Positions 29,619 through 39,400 of a DNA stretch of 64,000 nucleotides are shown in pieces (the stretch's first letter is position 1; every line of letters starts with the position of its first letter). The position numbers and the translations under genes are program-made. Origin of the DNA: a candidate division KSB1 bacterium (lineage in GTDB: Bacteria > Zhuqueibacterota > Zhuqueibacteria > Zhuqueibacterales > Zhuqueibacteraceae). The stretch is taken from assembly GCA_034506255.1 (NCBI GenBank), contig JAPDPX010000015.1, forward strand, positions 1-64,000. The letters run 5' to 3'. The notes beneath the pieces were generated by a model. That model saw only the letters and a program-made list of their open reading frames with translations, did no database searches and was not told where the DNA came from.

Positions 29619-30500
29619 TCAGTTCGGGTGAATGCGCACTTCGGGAATCTGGCGCTCGTTGCGGCTGCGCTGCGGCCGGCGCAGTCGTTTCTCGATGATG
29701 CCGGCCGGTGTGATCACGAGATCCGCCACCTGCCCCGCCGGCCCGATTACGCCCAAATCCTTGCCCTCGAGTACAAAGGTGGCGGCGCCGGCATTGCCCA
29801 TGCGAATGCGGAAGCTGCGCCTGGCCGTCCAGCTTTGCGGCATGCCGGGCGGATAGATGGAGTCCGTTGTCAAAGAATCATCGACTGTCACCTGCAGCCA
29901 AACCCGCTCTTTGATCTTTGCCTGCAAGGTGACCTGCACCGGTTTGGGCGCCACGGTGGAATCCGGCTGCGTCTGCTGTGCCGCCTCAGCCGCCATCTGT
30001 GCAAGCGAGATTTCCTGCACAGTCTTGTCGCGCGCCGGCGGCTGGGTTTGTTCTGTCGCCGGCAGATCCCGCACTTCCGGTTCCTGCGGCCGCTGCGCCA
30101 CCACATAAAGCAGCAGGGCCATCAGCGCCAGCACCCCAAGACCGATCACCACTTCCTTGAGAAATGGGAAACCCGGCCGCGGCATGACCAGAGCGGGCTC
30201 GGCGGATTTGGCGGGCGTGGAAACCTGGGTGGTCGCAGCCTGTCGCGCCGGCATTTCCATGACCGGTGCCGCCGGCGGCGGCTGTTGCAGTTCCAGCGCC
30301 AGGGCATTGCCATCGAGTCCCACTTCCCGGGCAAACGTCTTCAAGAAACCAATCACAATGGGTTTGGGCAGAAAATCGAAACGGCCTTCTTCCATGCTTT
30401 TCAAGTAAGCCGGATTGATGCGCGTGCGGTTGGCGATCTCTGCGAGTTGTAAACCCTTGCTGGTGCGCGCGGCTTTGAGTTTTTCACCGATTTCCGTCAT
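29619..30500 (-). CDS. rodZ: RodZ-like cytoskeletal/HTH membrane protein (DUF4115)
   Basis: Protein of 293 residues with an N-terminal helix-turn-helix of the RodZ type (IGEKLKAARTSKGLQLAEIA, RTRINPAYLKSMEEGRF) that in known RodZ binds MreB. A Pro/Ala-rich linker is followed by one membrane segment (FLKEVVIGLGVLALMALLLY, ~110-130). The periplasmic DUF4115 domain includes VWLQVTVDD and FVLEGKDLGVIG. It sets rod shape together with MreB. Its ATG overlaps the maf stop (ATGA at 30497-30500). Confidence 0.88.
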   Translation of the reverse strand: MTEIGEKLKAARTSKGLQLAEIANRTRINPAYLKSMEEGRFDFLPKPIVIGFLKTFAREVGLDGNALALELQQPPPAAPVMEMPARQAATTQVSTPAKSAEPALVMPRPGFPFLKEVVIGLGVLALMALLLYVVAQRPQEPEVRDLPATEQTQPPARDKTVQEISLAQMAAEAAQQTQPDSTVAPKPVQVTLQAKIKERVWLQVTVDDSLTTDSIYPPGMPQSWTARRSFRIRMGNAGAATFVLEGKDLGVIGPAGQVADLVITPAGIIEKRLRRPQRSRNERQIPEVRIHPN

Positions 30501-31111
30501 GCCGTCACCTGTGCCAAGCTCTCACAAAATTCCTGCAGGGTTCGGTAGAAGCGCGTCAGCGGAAAGCCCACGACGTTGTAGAAGCAGCCGGCGATGCGCT
30601 CGACGAAGACCGCGCTGAAATCCTGAATGCCATACGCCCCGGCCTTGTCCATGGGTGCGCCGCTGGCCACGTAAGCTGCGATCTCCTCCGGCCGCAAAGG
30701 CCGAAAAGTGACCTCGGTTTTTTCGACGCCCCGGGCCAGCCGGCCGGTGGGTCGGTCCACAATGGCGAAGCCGGTGTAGACCTCGTGGGTGCGGCCGGCG
30801 AGGCGGGCCAGCATCGCTGCCGCCTCCTCCGGTGTCGCGGGCTTGCCCAGCACAACACCCTCGAGCACCACCGTGGTATCTGCGCCGATCACCAGTGCGG
30901 AATCATACCGGTCGGCCACGGCCAGCGCCTTGCGCCGCGCCAGCTCCACTACCATTTCCGCCGGATGCAAATGATAGACGCCATCCTCCTCGTCGATGTG
31001 ACTGGGATGAACTTCAAAGTCCAATCCAATCTTGCGCAGCAGCTCGGCGCGGCGCGGGGAGGCGGAGGCGAGAATGACGGGCTTGTTGGGCATGGCCAGC
31101 GGGAAATTCAT
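30497..31111 (-). CDS. maf: Maf-type nucleotide pyrophosphatase
   Basis: Predicted nucleoside triphosphate pyrophosphatase of 204 residues that hydrolyses non-canonical or modified nucleotides. It shows the Maf signature VILASASPRRAELL, the catalytic IGADTTVVLEG region, LGKPATPEEAAAML, and GAYGIQDFSAVFVERIAGCF. I use the ATG at 31111 because it overlaps the dtd stop in an ATGA tetrad (31108-31111); an in-frame ATG six codons on (31093) is closer to the family start. Overlaps at both ends place it in a dtd-maf-rodZ unit. Confidence 0.92.
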   Translation of the reverse strand: MNFPLAMPNKPVILASASPRRAELLRKIGLDFEVHPSHIDEEDGVYHLHPAEMVVELARRKALAVADRYDSALVIGADTTVVLEGVVLGKPATPEEAAAMLARLAGRTHEVYTGFAIVDRPTGRLARGVEKTEVTFRPLRPEEIAAYVASGAPMDKAGAYGIQDFSAVFVERIAGCFYNVVGFPLTRFYRTLQEFCESLAQVTA

Positions 31112-31575
31112 GCCGCGGAACTTTTGTCGTTTTTGGGTTTGGATTCGACCAGGAACGTCACCGGGCCGTCATTGTGAATCTCAACCAGCATCATGGCGCC
31201 AAACACGCCCTCCGCCACGGTCAGACCGTGACGCTGCAACTCTTGGATGAAAGCACGGTAGAGCGGCTCCGCCTGCTCCGGGCGAGCCGCTTCTTCGAAG
31301 CCCGGCCGCCGCCCTTTGCGGGTATCGCCATAAAGTGTGAACTGCGACACCACCAGCACGCCGCCGCCCGTCTCCAGCAGGGAGTGATTGAAATGGCTGT
31401 TCTCGTCCTCGAAAATGCGCAGGTTCACGCATTTGTCGGCGAGATAAACCGCATCCGCAATGGTGTCATTCCGGGCAACGCCCAGGAGAATCACCAGACC
31501 CTGCTCAATCGCGCCAACAACCCGGCCGTTGACTTTGACCGAGCCTTTTTTTACACGTTGGAGAAGTGCCCGCAT
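31108..31575 (-). CDS. dtd: D-aminoacyl-tRNA deacylase
   Basis: Homodimeric proofreading enzyme of 155 residues that removes D-amino acids (and glycine) wrongly attached to tRNA. It shows MRALLQRVKKGSVKV, the VSQFTLYGDTRKGRRPGF motif, and the C-terminal NDGPVTF motif; the latter normally carries the cross-subunit Gly-Pro. Length is normal. First gene of the dtd-maf-rodZ-mpl-R3H unit. The end of the protein (residues ~143-155) is a Lys/Ser-rich tail. Confidence 0.95.
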   Translation of the reverse strand: MRALLQRVKKGSVKVNGRVVGAIEQGLVILLGVARNDTIADAVYLADKCVNLRIFEDENSHFNHSLLETGGGVLVVSQFTLYGDTRKGRRPGFEEAARPEQAEPLYRAFIQELQRHGLTVAEGVFGAMMLVEIHNDGPVTFLVESKPKNDKSSAA

Positions 31576-32075
31576 GGCGTCGGATCATCAATACAAGATG
31601 CCGTAATCCCCCCCGGTAACATGGGGAGTAGCGCAGGCATCCCTGCAGACAAGAAAGATAAGGTGTCTGTGCCGCCTCCCCGCACATAGCTGAGGCCTTA
31701 CAAGATGACGGTTTCCAACTGCCGGGAAGCGTCCGGCTGATTGTCGTATCGCGGCCTCCGCGGCGCGCCCGGCCGCTGTCCGGTAAGGAACCCGGCTGCG
31801 CCTGCTGCCTTGTCGCCGTGATGCGTCTTGTCCCTTGCAAACGAGAGCAACCGCAGGAATTTTGGGCACACAGCAGCGGGAGGCGTGCCGGAAAAAATCC
31901 CTGTTGGTGGTACAACGTTAAGTTGGCACCTCCACCCTCGACAGTCATTCTGCAAGAATCTTCCTGAGTGCTTGGGATAATGTCAGAATAAGCATCAATC
32001 CCGGTACTCGGGAAGATTCCTTCGGAATGACAGTTTTGGGTTGCGGAGCGGATTTTAGAACTTAACGTTGCAGCA
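31576..32075. other. Intergenic region dominated by repeats
   Basis: Contains a partial GTAGCGCAGGCATCCCTGC repeat (about 31626-31650) and the complete palindromic element 31911-32072. Nothing coding is recognised in between. Confidence 0.6.
31911..32072. mobile_element. 162-bp palindromic, MITE-like element
   Basis: Terminal inverted repeats TACAACGTTAAGTT (31911-31924) and AACTTAACGTTGCA (32059-32072) match at 13 of 14 positions. A second inner inverted pair is CAGTCATTCTGCAAGAATC (31942-31960) against GATTCCTTCGGAATGACAG (32015-32033). There is no coding capacity. A left-arm half copy lies at 16373-16420. The right end lies three bases from the ubiA-type gene's stop, so the transcript would form a long hairpin there and may act as a terminator. 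No clear target-site duplication was identified. Confidence 0.75.
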
Positions 32076-32966
32076 TTAGGGTAACAGACCGTCTGTCCCC
32101 GCATAAATCGCCAGCAAGCCGACCAGCATGTCGGCCTTGAGCACACGGCTGGTCAGGCGCATGCGTCTGACGTCGGGATTTTGCCAGAGCTGCCAGAGGG
32201 CGAAAGCGATGGCCGGATAGACGCCGGCCAGAATGATCCACAAATACGGCGGACGATACATGCCGGTCAAGTGCGGGAGCCAGACGACGCCAGCCAGGAT
32301 GATGAACGCAGATGAAGCGATGAGTTGCGCCGGCCGCAGGCCAAAGGCCAGGGGCAGGGTTCGGGCACCGGCCGCGTGATCTCCCGCCTGGTCTTCGATG
32401 TCCTTGATGACTTCCCGGCCGAAGTGGAAGAGGAAGGAAAACACGGCAGGAAAAATTCCTGGCCGCCAACTGCCGAGCGGGAGGTGCGTGTGCTGCAACG
32501 CCATGGCCCCCTCCCCGGCGGCAAGCGCGCCGAAGATGAATGACAACGCCGTAGCCAAACTAACCGTCAGATTGCCGATCACGGGCTGACGTTTGAACCA
32601 GCGGCTGTACGCGACGAGCAGCAGGCTGGTGATCAACGCAATCACCGCGCCAAAAAGGCTGGCAAATATACTAAAAATTACGCCGCAAGCAAACAGAAAT
32701 ATCGCGTAGCGCCGGGCGCCGGCGGGCGACATGCGGCCGGCCGGCAGCATGCGGCCGGGTTTGTTGATGCGATCGATGGCAAGATCATAGTAATCGTTGA
32801 TGACATTGGCGCCGGCGGTGATCAGCATGCCGGCAAGCATGGCACACACGACAGGGCCGCTGAAAACAAAGGGCCGCACCAGCCCGGCGGCCAGCAAAAT
32901 CGAAAGTCCGGCGATTGCCACATTGACCGGGCGGGTTATCAAAATCGCGGCAGCGGGATCTGTCAT
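32076..32966 (-). CDS. UbiA-family membrane prenyltransferase
   Basis: Integral membrane protein of 296 residues with about eight hydrophobic segments. Two aspartate-rich, Mg-diphosphate-binding motifs mark the family: NVINDYYDLAIDRINKPGR (first) and REVIKDIEDQAGDH (second). The INKPGRMLPAGRMS loop resembles the digeranylgeranylglyceryl phosphate synthase-like subgroup and chlorophyll/menaquinone-type members, so the acceptor (glycerol phosphate lipid, quinone ring or other) is open. The ATG at 32966 has AAAGGA five to six bases upstream. It follows the Omp85 gene by 11 bases and is probably co-transcribed. Confidence 0.88.
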   Translation of the reverse strand: MTDPAAAILITRPVNVAIAGLSILLAAGLVRPFVFSGPVVCAMLAGMLITAGANVINDYYDLAIDRINKPGRMLPAGRMSPAGARRYAIFLFACGVIFSIFASLFGAVIALITSLLLVAYSRWFKRQPVIGNLTVSLATALSFIFGALAAGEGAMALQHTHLPLGSWRPGIFPAVFSFLFHFGREVIKDIEDQAGDHAAGARTLPLAFGLRPAQLIASSAFIILAGVVWLPHLTGMYRPPYLWIILAGVYPAIAFALWQLWQNPDVRRMRLTSRVLKADMLVGLLAIYAGTDGLLP

Positions 32967-32977
32967 CCGGCTTCCTT

Positions 32978-34780
32978 TCAAAAACTGTTGACCAGGCTCA
33001 CATGCACCTTGCCGTTGAGCAAAGCATCCCCCTCGCCCAGACCGTAGTCGAGCCCCACGATGCCGAGCGGCGTGTCCACCCGTGCGCCGAGCCCCCACGC
33101 ACGTTTGACCGCCTCCACTTTGGCCCGCGCCTGCGGCACCGTGCCCGCCTGCGGTTCCTCGCGGAAGTAATAGCCCAAATCCAAAAAGACAAAAGCGCGC
33201 GACTGGCGCGAGAGCAGGTAGCGGTATTCCAGATTGCTCCACGCCACCCGGCTGCCGCGAAACTGCTCTTCACGGTAACCGCGCAGACTGGTGGCGCCGC
33301 CAAAACGCACCTGATCAGTGATTGCCAGGAAGGGCTCGCCGGAGGTGACGTCGCGGCCGCGCAGGGACAGGCTCAGCACCTGCGGCCCGCGCACCGGCAG
33401 CAGCCACTCGAAGTCGATGAAGAGTTTCTTGCGGGAAAAGGTTTGACGATCGGCGTTGCGGGCCACCCGCTTGCGGCCGGTTTCGAGGGAAGTGGCGTAG
33501 TAAACTCCGCTGCGGGGATTGCGCAGGTCATCGCGCGAATCATAGCGCAGGCCAACGGCCGCGCCGGTCACGCGGCTCTCCGGCAGGCCGAACTGCACCG
33601 CCGCCAGCGAATCCGGCGAGACCGTCGCGCGCACGAGCTGGCCGATGAGCGTCACCTTTTGACCGGCGGGAATTTCTGCGGTCACTTCCCAGCGCCGCTC
33701 GACGTAGAGCGTGTCCTGAATCAACTGCTGGAAGCCGCCGGTGAGATGCAGCGGCCAGCCCGCCACCCACGGCTCGCGATAACGCAGTGCGAGTTCCTGC
33801 GTCGCGCGGCTGCGTTTCTCCCAGCGCGCGTTGACCAGCCGGCCGGTGCCCAGCAGGTTGCCGAATTTCAGATCGATCAAACCGGTGAGGAAGCCCCTTT
33901 CCCCGCCGCTCCCGGGAGTGTAGCCCGCCACGCCATTCAGGAAATTGCTGTTGCCCTCGGTGACGGTGAGATCGAGCAGATAGCGGCCGGCACTGGTGCG
34001 GCGCAATTGCGGCGGCGCCACCGCCTGCAGAAAACCCAGCCGCATGAGCCGCTCGGGAATGCTTGCGACCTCAGCGAGATTGAATTTATCTCCCGGCCTG
34101 ATTGGCAGCTCGCGCAGCAGCACATTGGTTTTGGTGATGTTGTTGCCGCGAATCAAAATCGAATCGAGCCGCACCACCGGACCGGGATCGAGTTGGAGAT
34201 GCAACAACGCCAGGCGGGAATCCCTCTTCGTAGCTTCGCCCGGCACCGTCACCGAATCCAATGTGAATGAAGCCAGCGGATGGCCCTCGCGCGCCAGGCC
34301 GGTGAGAACATTGTTGAGGCGCGCCAGCCAGGCGGTTTCATCATGTACGCCGTGCAGCTCGCGCTGCCAGGATTCGATTGAAGTACTGCTGTCACGCAAA
34401 TGGATTTGCGCGGCAAGCTCGAAGCGTGGACCGGCATTCAGATACAAGCGAATCTCAGCGGTTTTGCTTTTGCGCGCTGGGGTGCGAACGACGCTATCGA
34501 CCCGGGCGAAATAGAAACGATTTTGTCGGAGACTTTCCAGGGCCTGCCGGGCTGCGGCTTCCAGTTCGGCGCGGTTTTTTGCGGTTTTCATGTGCACGCC
34601 GGCTGCCGCGGCGTTGATCGGTTTGCCGTCGCACACGAAGACCAACGTGCTGCCGGCGCTGTCAGGGTGGGTTTGGGGAAAGCCGGCAGTGCAAAAGGAA
34701 GAAAACAAAATGAGAAAGGCGGGCAACTTGTTTTGGGTGAGGAAATGGCGCAAAATCGGCCTCGATACACTAAAATTCAA
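32978..34780 (-). CDS. Omp85/BamA-type outer membrane protein
   Basis: Outer membrane barrel of 600 residues with a signal peptide (LPAFLILFSSFCTAGFPQ). The N-terminal half contains POTRA-like repeats (RFELAAQIHLR, VRLDSILIRGNNITKTNVLL, LRELPIRPGDKFNLAEV). The C-terminal bacterial surface antigen barrel includes RYDSRDDLRNPRSGVYY and the lid-loop signature GATSLRGYREEQF. It ends with the aromatic VSLVNSF expected of barrel proteins. At 600 residues it is shorter than BamA and closer to TamA-like members. Known relatives insert or transport outer membrane proteins. It is followed after 11 bases by the UbiA gene. Confidence 0.88.
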   Translation of the reverse strand: MNFSVSRPILRHFLTQNKLPAFLILFSSFCTAGFPQTHPDSAGSTLVFVCDGKPINAAAAGVHMKTAKNRAELEAAARQALESLRQNRFYFARVDSVVRTPARKSKTAEIRLYLNAGPRFELAAQIHLRDSSTSIESWQRELHGVHDETAWLARLNNVLTGLAREGHPLASFTLDSVTVPGEATKRDSRLALLHLQLDPGPVVRLDSILIRGNNITKTNVLLRELPIRPGDKFNLAEVASIPERLMRLGFLQAVAPPQLRRTSAGRYLLDLTVTEGNSNFLNGVAGYTPGSGGERGFLTGLIDLKFGNLLGTGRLVNARWEKRSRATQELALRYREPWVAGWPLHLTGGFQQLIQDTLYVERRWEVTAEIPAGQKVTLIGQLVRATVSPDSLAAVQFGLPESRVTGAAVGLRYDSRDDLRNPRSGVYYATSLETGRKRVARNADRQTFSRKKLFIDFEWLLPVRGPQVLSLSLRGRDVTSGEPFLAITDQVRFGGATSLRGYREEQFRGSRVAWSNLEYRYLLSRQSRAFVFLDLGYYFREEPQAGTVPQARAKVEAVKRAWGLGARVDTPLGIVGLDYGLGEGDALLNGKVHVSLVNSF

Positions 34781-34864
34781 ATCGGTGCGTCACGTCGTCA
34801 AAGACGCAATTGACCCAACGTCGAGAAGTCACTATCTTTTTCGCGCCAATCAAGGAGATTGATC

Positions 34865-35179
34865 ATGACAACCGCCACCCTCAAAGAAGCGGCCGAAAAA
34901 TTGGGCGTTGCTCTCGATGATCTGGTTCATTATCAGGCACGCGGCAATCGCGCGATCATGGAGATCGATCTGAAGATGCCTGCGCCCGACAATGCCGATC
35001 ATCTCGAATCGCCGCAACCGCAAGGCACGTTGACGCCGGAAGAAGAGTTTCGGCAGAAGTATCCTGATGTCAATGTTGAAGCTGAATTTTTTAGCCTGGT
35101 GGGCAGTATGACCGTGCCGGAAGGTGTTTCTGACAAAGACTTGCTCATCGATGCGCTTGAGGCGAAATACGGCAAATGA
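34865..35179 (+). CDS. Antitoxin-like small protein paired with a PIN gene
   Basis: Acidic protein of 104 residues beginning MTTATLKEAAEKLGVALDDL, which reads like a short helical DNA-binding or antitoxin N-terminus. It has a linker rich in Pro/Glu and a C-terminal DKDLLIDALEAKYGK. AAGGAG lies eight bases before the ATG at 34865. Its TGA overlaps the ATG of the next gene (ATGA, 35176-35179), the usual arrangement of vapBC-type pairs. The assignment rests mainly on this context; I do not recognise the family itself. Confidence 0.6.
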   Translation: MTTATLKEAAEKLGVALDDLVHYQARGNRAIMEIDLKMPAPDNADHLESPQPQGTLTPEEEFRQKYPDVNVEAEFFSLVGSMTVPEGVSDKDLLIDALEAKYGK

Positions 35180-35591
35180 AAGTCCATGTCGATATCAACG
35201 TGGTCAAGGATGTTTCAACGCAACGTGCCGGCTGGATGGAAAGTGTCGCTGCCCTCAAAAGCTTGAAACCTCGGGGTGTCAGCGGGTTCATTTCGGCCTT
35301 GACGATGGCCATTATCCATTTTCAAAGACTTCGCAAATTGGGGGAAACGCAGGCGCGAGCCGATGCGAAGTTTGTCACGAAAGACTTTGAAATTGTCCCT
35401 TTTGACGCGCCAAATAATTTGAGGCGCTTGATTCCTCATTACCGGATTTTGAAGACAACACTCAATTCTATTCTGCCAAAGCAATGCAGGTTGACTACCT
35501 CATCACCCGCAACAAAAAACACTTCGCCCAACAGGCAATTTCCGTCGTTACACCGGAAGAGTTTCTGCACCTCATTGGCATTCTGAAATAA
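35176..35591 (+). pseudogene. PIN-domain (VapC-like) toxin with one frameshift
   Basis: The first part, MKVHVDINVVKDVSTQRAGW, carries the first PIN Asp and the typical start; it runs to DAPNNLRR in frame one. The remaining domain, ALDSSLPDFEDNTQFYSAKA, then VDYLITRNKKHF and TPEEFLHLIG, is in the next frame and ends at 35591. One base missing near 35422-35424 explains the break. PIN toxins are RNases that cut tRNA, rRNA or mRNA; this copy is probably inactive. It overlaps its antitoxin gene by four bases. A sequencing error would restore a normal 138-residue protein. Confidence 0.8.
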
Positions 35592-36040
35592 TCTTGCCCA
35601 AGTTCGGCTGTCGCATGCGGCGACCGATCACCGGTTTTCCACGGCTCGCAACATCCGCTGCTTCGAGCCCGCACCGGCGCGAGGTTTGTAATCGCGCCTT
35701 CAGGCGCCCTCAGCAGATCACGACTGTGGTCCCTGAAGGAGCAACGTATCCACCCGGTGAACCCATCTTGAAGCTTGCCGCAGCAAGAGGTATTTTCGAA
35801 CTTTTTTCAGATCATCCGACTCAAGCGTACATGGCCACATGACTGTTCTTTGCCTCTGATGAATTCCGCCAGGAGTGAGATGTTTATAGCCAAGTGCCGT
35901 TCGCCGAAATGAAACCCCAGCGGGGTGACAGGTGTATCGTGCATTCTCATTGATCTCATCTTGAATTGAATGCAAACGCCGTTACATGTCACTCCCAAGG
36001 GAGTTTGCAGTTGGAGGGGTTGACAATTACCATAAACATT
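35592..36040. other. Repeat patchwork between the PIN gene and the DUF4160 remnant
   Basis: Contains a hairpin CGCGCCTTCAGGCGC (35695-35709) paired loosely with CCCTGAAGG (35731-35739), then the 65-bp repeat at 35746-35810. A further short hairpin around AAACCCCAGCGGGGTGACAG follows near 35910-35930. No gene is supported. Confidence 0.55.
35746..35810 (+). repeat. 65-bp dispersed repeat, copy 2
   Basis: GTATCCACCCGGTGAACCC through GAACTTTTTTCAG, 61 of 65 identical to the copy at 61-125. Here it lies in non-coding DNA and is preceded by a CCTGAAGG hairpin arm. Weaker similarity may extend about 20 bases further downstream in both copies. Confidence 0.9.
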
Positions 36041-36320
36041 TCACCCCTGGGTGAGTGGGCCGTTCGCTATCACGTTGGGGCAAGTGGATCTCAGCGGAGA
36101 AGGCACGGAACTGATTTTGCGATTCTTTTCATCTTGTTGTCGCAAAATGCACGCAAAATTCGGATGATTCAGCTTTCCTGCCAGAATATCGCCATCCAGG
36201 ATATCTATCACAGCTCTTGAATCTCCGTATTCTACATGAATGTGAGGGTCGTGGTGCTGCTTGTCATCGAAAAAAGTACATGCGAACGATGATACCGTGG
36301 AACATGGACAAAACCGGCAT
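36041..36320 (-). pseudogene. DUF4160 protein remnant with a frameshift
   Basis: Starts MPVLSMFHGIIVRMYF at the ATG at 36320, typical of DUF4160 proteins, which often accompany DUF2442 partners in small toxin-antitoxin-like cassettes. At a run of six T on the coding strand (about 36270-36275) the frame shifts to FDDKQHHDPHIHVEYGDSRA and VIDILDGDILAGKLNHPNF. The expected helical C-terminus is replaced by unrelated sequence. Function unknown in the family; this copy is likely dead. Confidence 0.7.
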
Positions 36321-36427
36321 CGTATTTCCTGGTTTATTTCAAGATCAAAGATGGGTGTATGAACACCGGCAAAGTAATGGATCACCCAACAAAAATCAAC
36401 AATCTTGGCAAGCGATCATACTCCACC

Positions 36428-39400
36428 TCAAAAAAACGCGCGCATCTCCACCTTGCCGAGATGCAGTGTCTGCGGCAGGTCCGGTTCGCAGCGGCCGAAA
36501 TAGGTTGCCGAGAAATTGACATTGTTGCTCACACGATATTCGGCGGAAAGATTCCAGCGCCAGGTGGTGCCTTCACGATTGCCTTTCGCCAGCTCATAAG
36601 GCAACACTTGCCCGGCGGGTTCGGCGCTGACGCGCACCCACTCCACCTCACCCTGCAGGCGGCCCCGGCCGCGCAGCGCATAGGCCAGCCGCGGCCGCAG
36701 GAAAAGCGCCTGCGCGCGCAGCGGCTGCCGCGTGGCATCGGCATACAAGTCACGGTCAAGCGCCACCCCGCTGCGATTCGCCAGCTCGAGCTGTGGCTGC
36801 GGACGGTAAGACAGCTCCACCTCCACCTGCCGGCTGCGCACCAGGCGGTCGAGGCGGCGTGCGGTGTCGAAAATGCGATCTTCCCGGTTGAGCTTGAATT
36901 CACTCAGGCTGGTGAGGCGCGGTGACAGCGCCCAGGTCAGGCGCCACTCATGCTGCACTTGTGTGCGGCGCGCGCCCTCGTCCAGCAACTGGTTGTTGCG
37001 CTCGCGCAATGCGGTGAGACGGTAGCGCAGCGATTGTTCGCGGCGGTTTTCCCAGAGATGGATTTCCTGCTGGACACTCTGCGTGCCGTAAAGGGTCAGC
37101 TTCTCATTCTGAAAGCGCGAAAGATTCAAGCGATAAATCTGCCAGACCTGCGGATCCTGCGTTTTTTCCTCCAGCCGCAAAAACGTATTCAGCGAAAGCG
37201 GCAGGAGCAGGCGGGTCCACCATGAGCGCCGCGACGGGCCGGAGGCGGGCTGCCGCGGCGGGAACAATTCCTTGAAGGTCAGACGAATGTTGCTGCGCAG
37301 CCGCACCTCTGCAACCGGCACGAACCGCCCGGTGTTCACCAGCCGCAACACATGATCGCCGAACAGCGGATCCGGAATGTACTCGTTCTGCCCGGGATCG
37401 TAGCGATAGTTGCCCCGGCCTTGCTCGACTTTGAAGAAAACGCGCTGCTGTTGCGAGGCTTGCGTGTTGGTGATTTGGTATTGCCAGTCGGTGTTGAGCG
37501 CGCGGCGAAAAGGCGCAAAGGTGACGCGCAAATCCGCGAGATCGCTGCGGGTGGCCGGGATCGTGTCGCCGGCAAAGACGCGTTCGCGGTGCGTGAAATT
37601 GAAATTGAGTGCGAGTGCGTGCCATTGCTTCACATCCAGAGCATAGTTTTGCGTGCGCGAAGTCGAAGCCGGCTGCAGGCCCGGGCGGGTGCGGGTCTCG
37701 TCCCGGCGTTCGTTCCGGGAGGTCTGCAATGAAAGATGGCGGCTGATGGCGACGCCCAGTCCGGCGGTGACACTGCGAAACCGAAAACCGCCGGTGGAAT
37801 CGGCGAAAATGTCCTCGCGATTCTCCGCTTCATAGCCGGTCAGCGGCGTCCAGCGACCGAGCTTCCAGGTGAGGGTGCCGCGCTGCCGCAGCCAGCCGGA
37901 GCTGGCTGGCAGGTACGCAACTGCCGCGGTGAGCGTACCTGCGCTTTTCTCCTCGCGCGTGATGTTTTCGATCTTGTAGCGCAGTTCGGGCCAGCCCGGG
38001 CGCCGCAGCTCGGTGTCGAGTTCCCAGCGTGCGGACGCTTGTGAACGGCCGCGCGTGAGCCGGCCCAGGTTGCCCTGCCAGCGCCAACCCGCGGCGGGCA
38101 GCCAGGTCATGGTCCCTTCCAGCAAGTCTTCGGCGGTGACGGCGTGGCTGGCGGTGAGATTCCATTTGCGATTGAATTCCACCACCTCGCTGCGATCGAG
38201 GTCGCGATAGCGCGCGTTTTTGTTGCGATAATTGAGCTGCAGCGCGACTTGCCCCCAATTGCTTTTGCCCACCCGGAGCGGCCGCTGTCCGACCTGCAGG
38301 GCCGTGAACCAGGCCCGGCCGTTGTTGTCCTCGTCATCCCTGCCGGAGTAGAGATTTTGATCGCGGCGGCTGAGTGCCAGTTCGTTGATCAACGACACCC
38401 CCTGCCAGGGTTCGAGGGAGAGACGATTGTCGATCAGAGCGTGGCTGCGTGCCGGCGTGAGCAGGATGACGGGCAAATAGCGGCCCTGATTTTTGCCGAC
38501 GAATTCATAGTGGCCGAAGCTGTGGAACCGGTAGTCGCCGCGGCCCTCGCCGACGTCGGAGAAGGTGACGCGATAATTGCCGGAATCGCGGCCGACGTAC
38601 TTGTAGATGACGATGGTCGAGTCGAGGCGGATGTAATCCCCGCGCGCCGGCGGTGTCACCTGCACGGCGCTCTCGCGCACCGCCAGGTGGTCACCGGCCT
38701 GCGCCAGCGCCGCGGCTTCTTCCCGGCCGAGTGTGAAGCCCAGGGGATTGTTCTTGTCGTCGCCCTCGTACAGCACGGTGGTTTGCCATTTCACTTTGTC
38801 TTGCAGCGCGGAGAGCAGGCCCTGGCCGCTGTAGAGGTTGCGGCGAAAGCGCTCGTCGGAGTATTGAAAATCGACGGTGATGCGCGAATCGGCGGTGATC
38901 AGGCGGCGGCGGGTGAAGGTGATTTGGCCGCTGGCATATTCGATGACGTAATCGTTGTTTTCGCCGCGCGTCAGCAATTCGCCGTCGAGCCAGACGCGCT
39001 CGCTGCCGCCCAGCACGATGATGTCGATCTGACCGCGCTCCCCCTTGAGCTGATACGGCCCCTGATTGCCCTCGGTACCGTTGAATTCATTCGTGGCAAA
39101 CTGCCCTTTGGAGACCGCGGCGGAGAGCGTCAGCTCGAAATGTGGCGGCATGCCTGTCTGCGAGGGCGGGCGGGTTTTGCCAAGGCTGAAGCGAGCGCCC
39201 TGCAGTTTGCGGCTGTAACGGGCAAAGGTGCTGCCGTCGTAGGCAATTTCAAAATCACCCAGGGTGGCATTGAAATTCGGGCTGCGCAACTGCACGTAGA
39301 CTTTGTCGATCTCCTGCAGCGTTTGGGTGTTGCCCTCGGGTTGAATCGGTGTGTTTTGATCGGTGAGCGAGGCCACGACTTCCACGCCCTCGGCGATTTG

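Noticed and set aside
31588..31869. Small open frame in the repeat-rich region after dtd
   Set aside because: It runs through the GTAGCGCAGG repeat and has no protein similarity or ribosome site.
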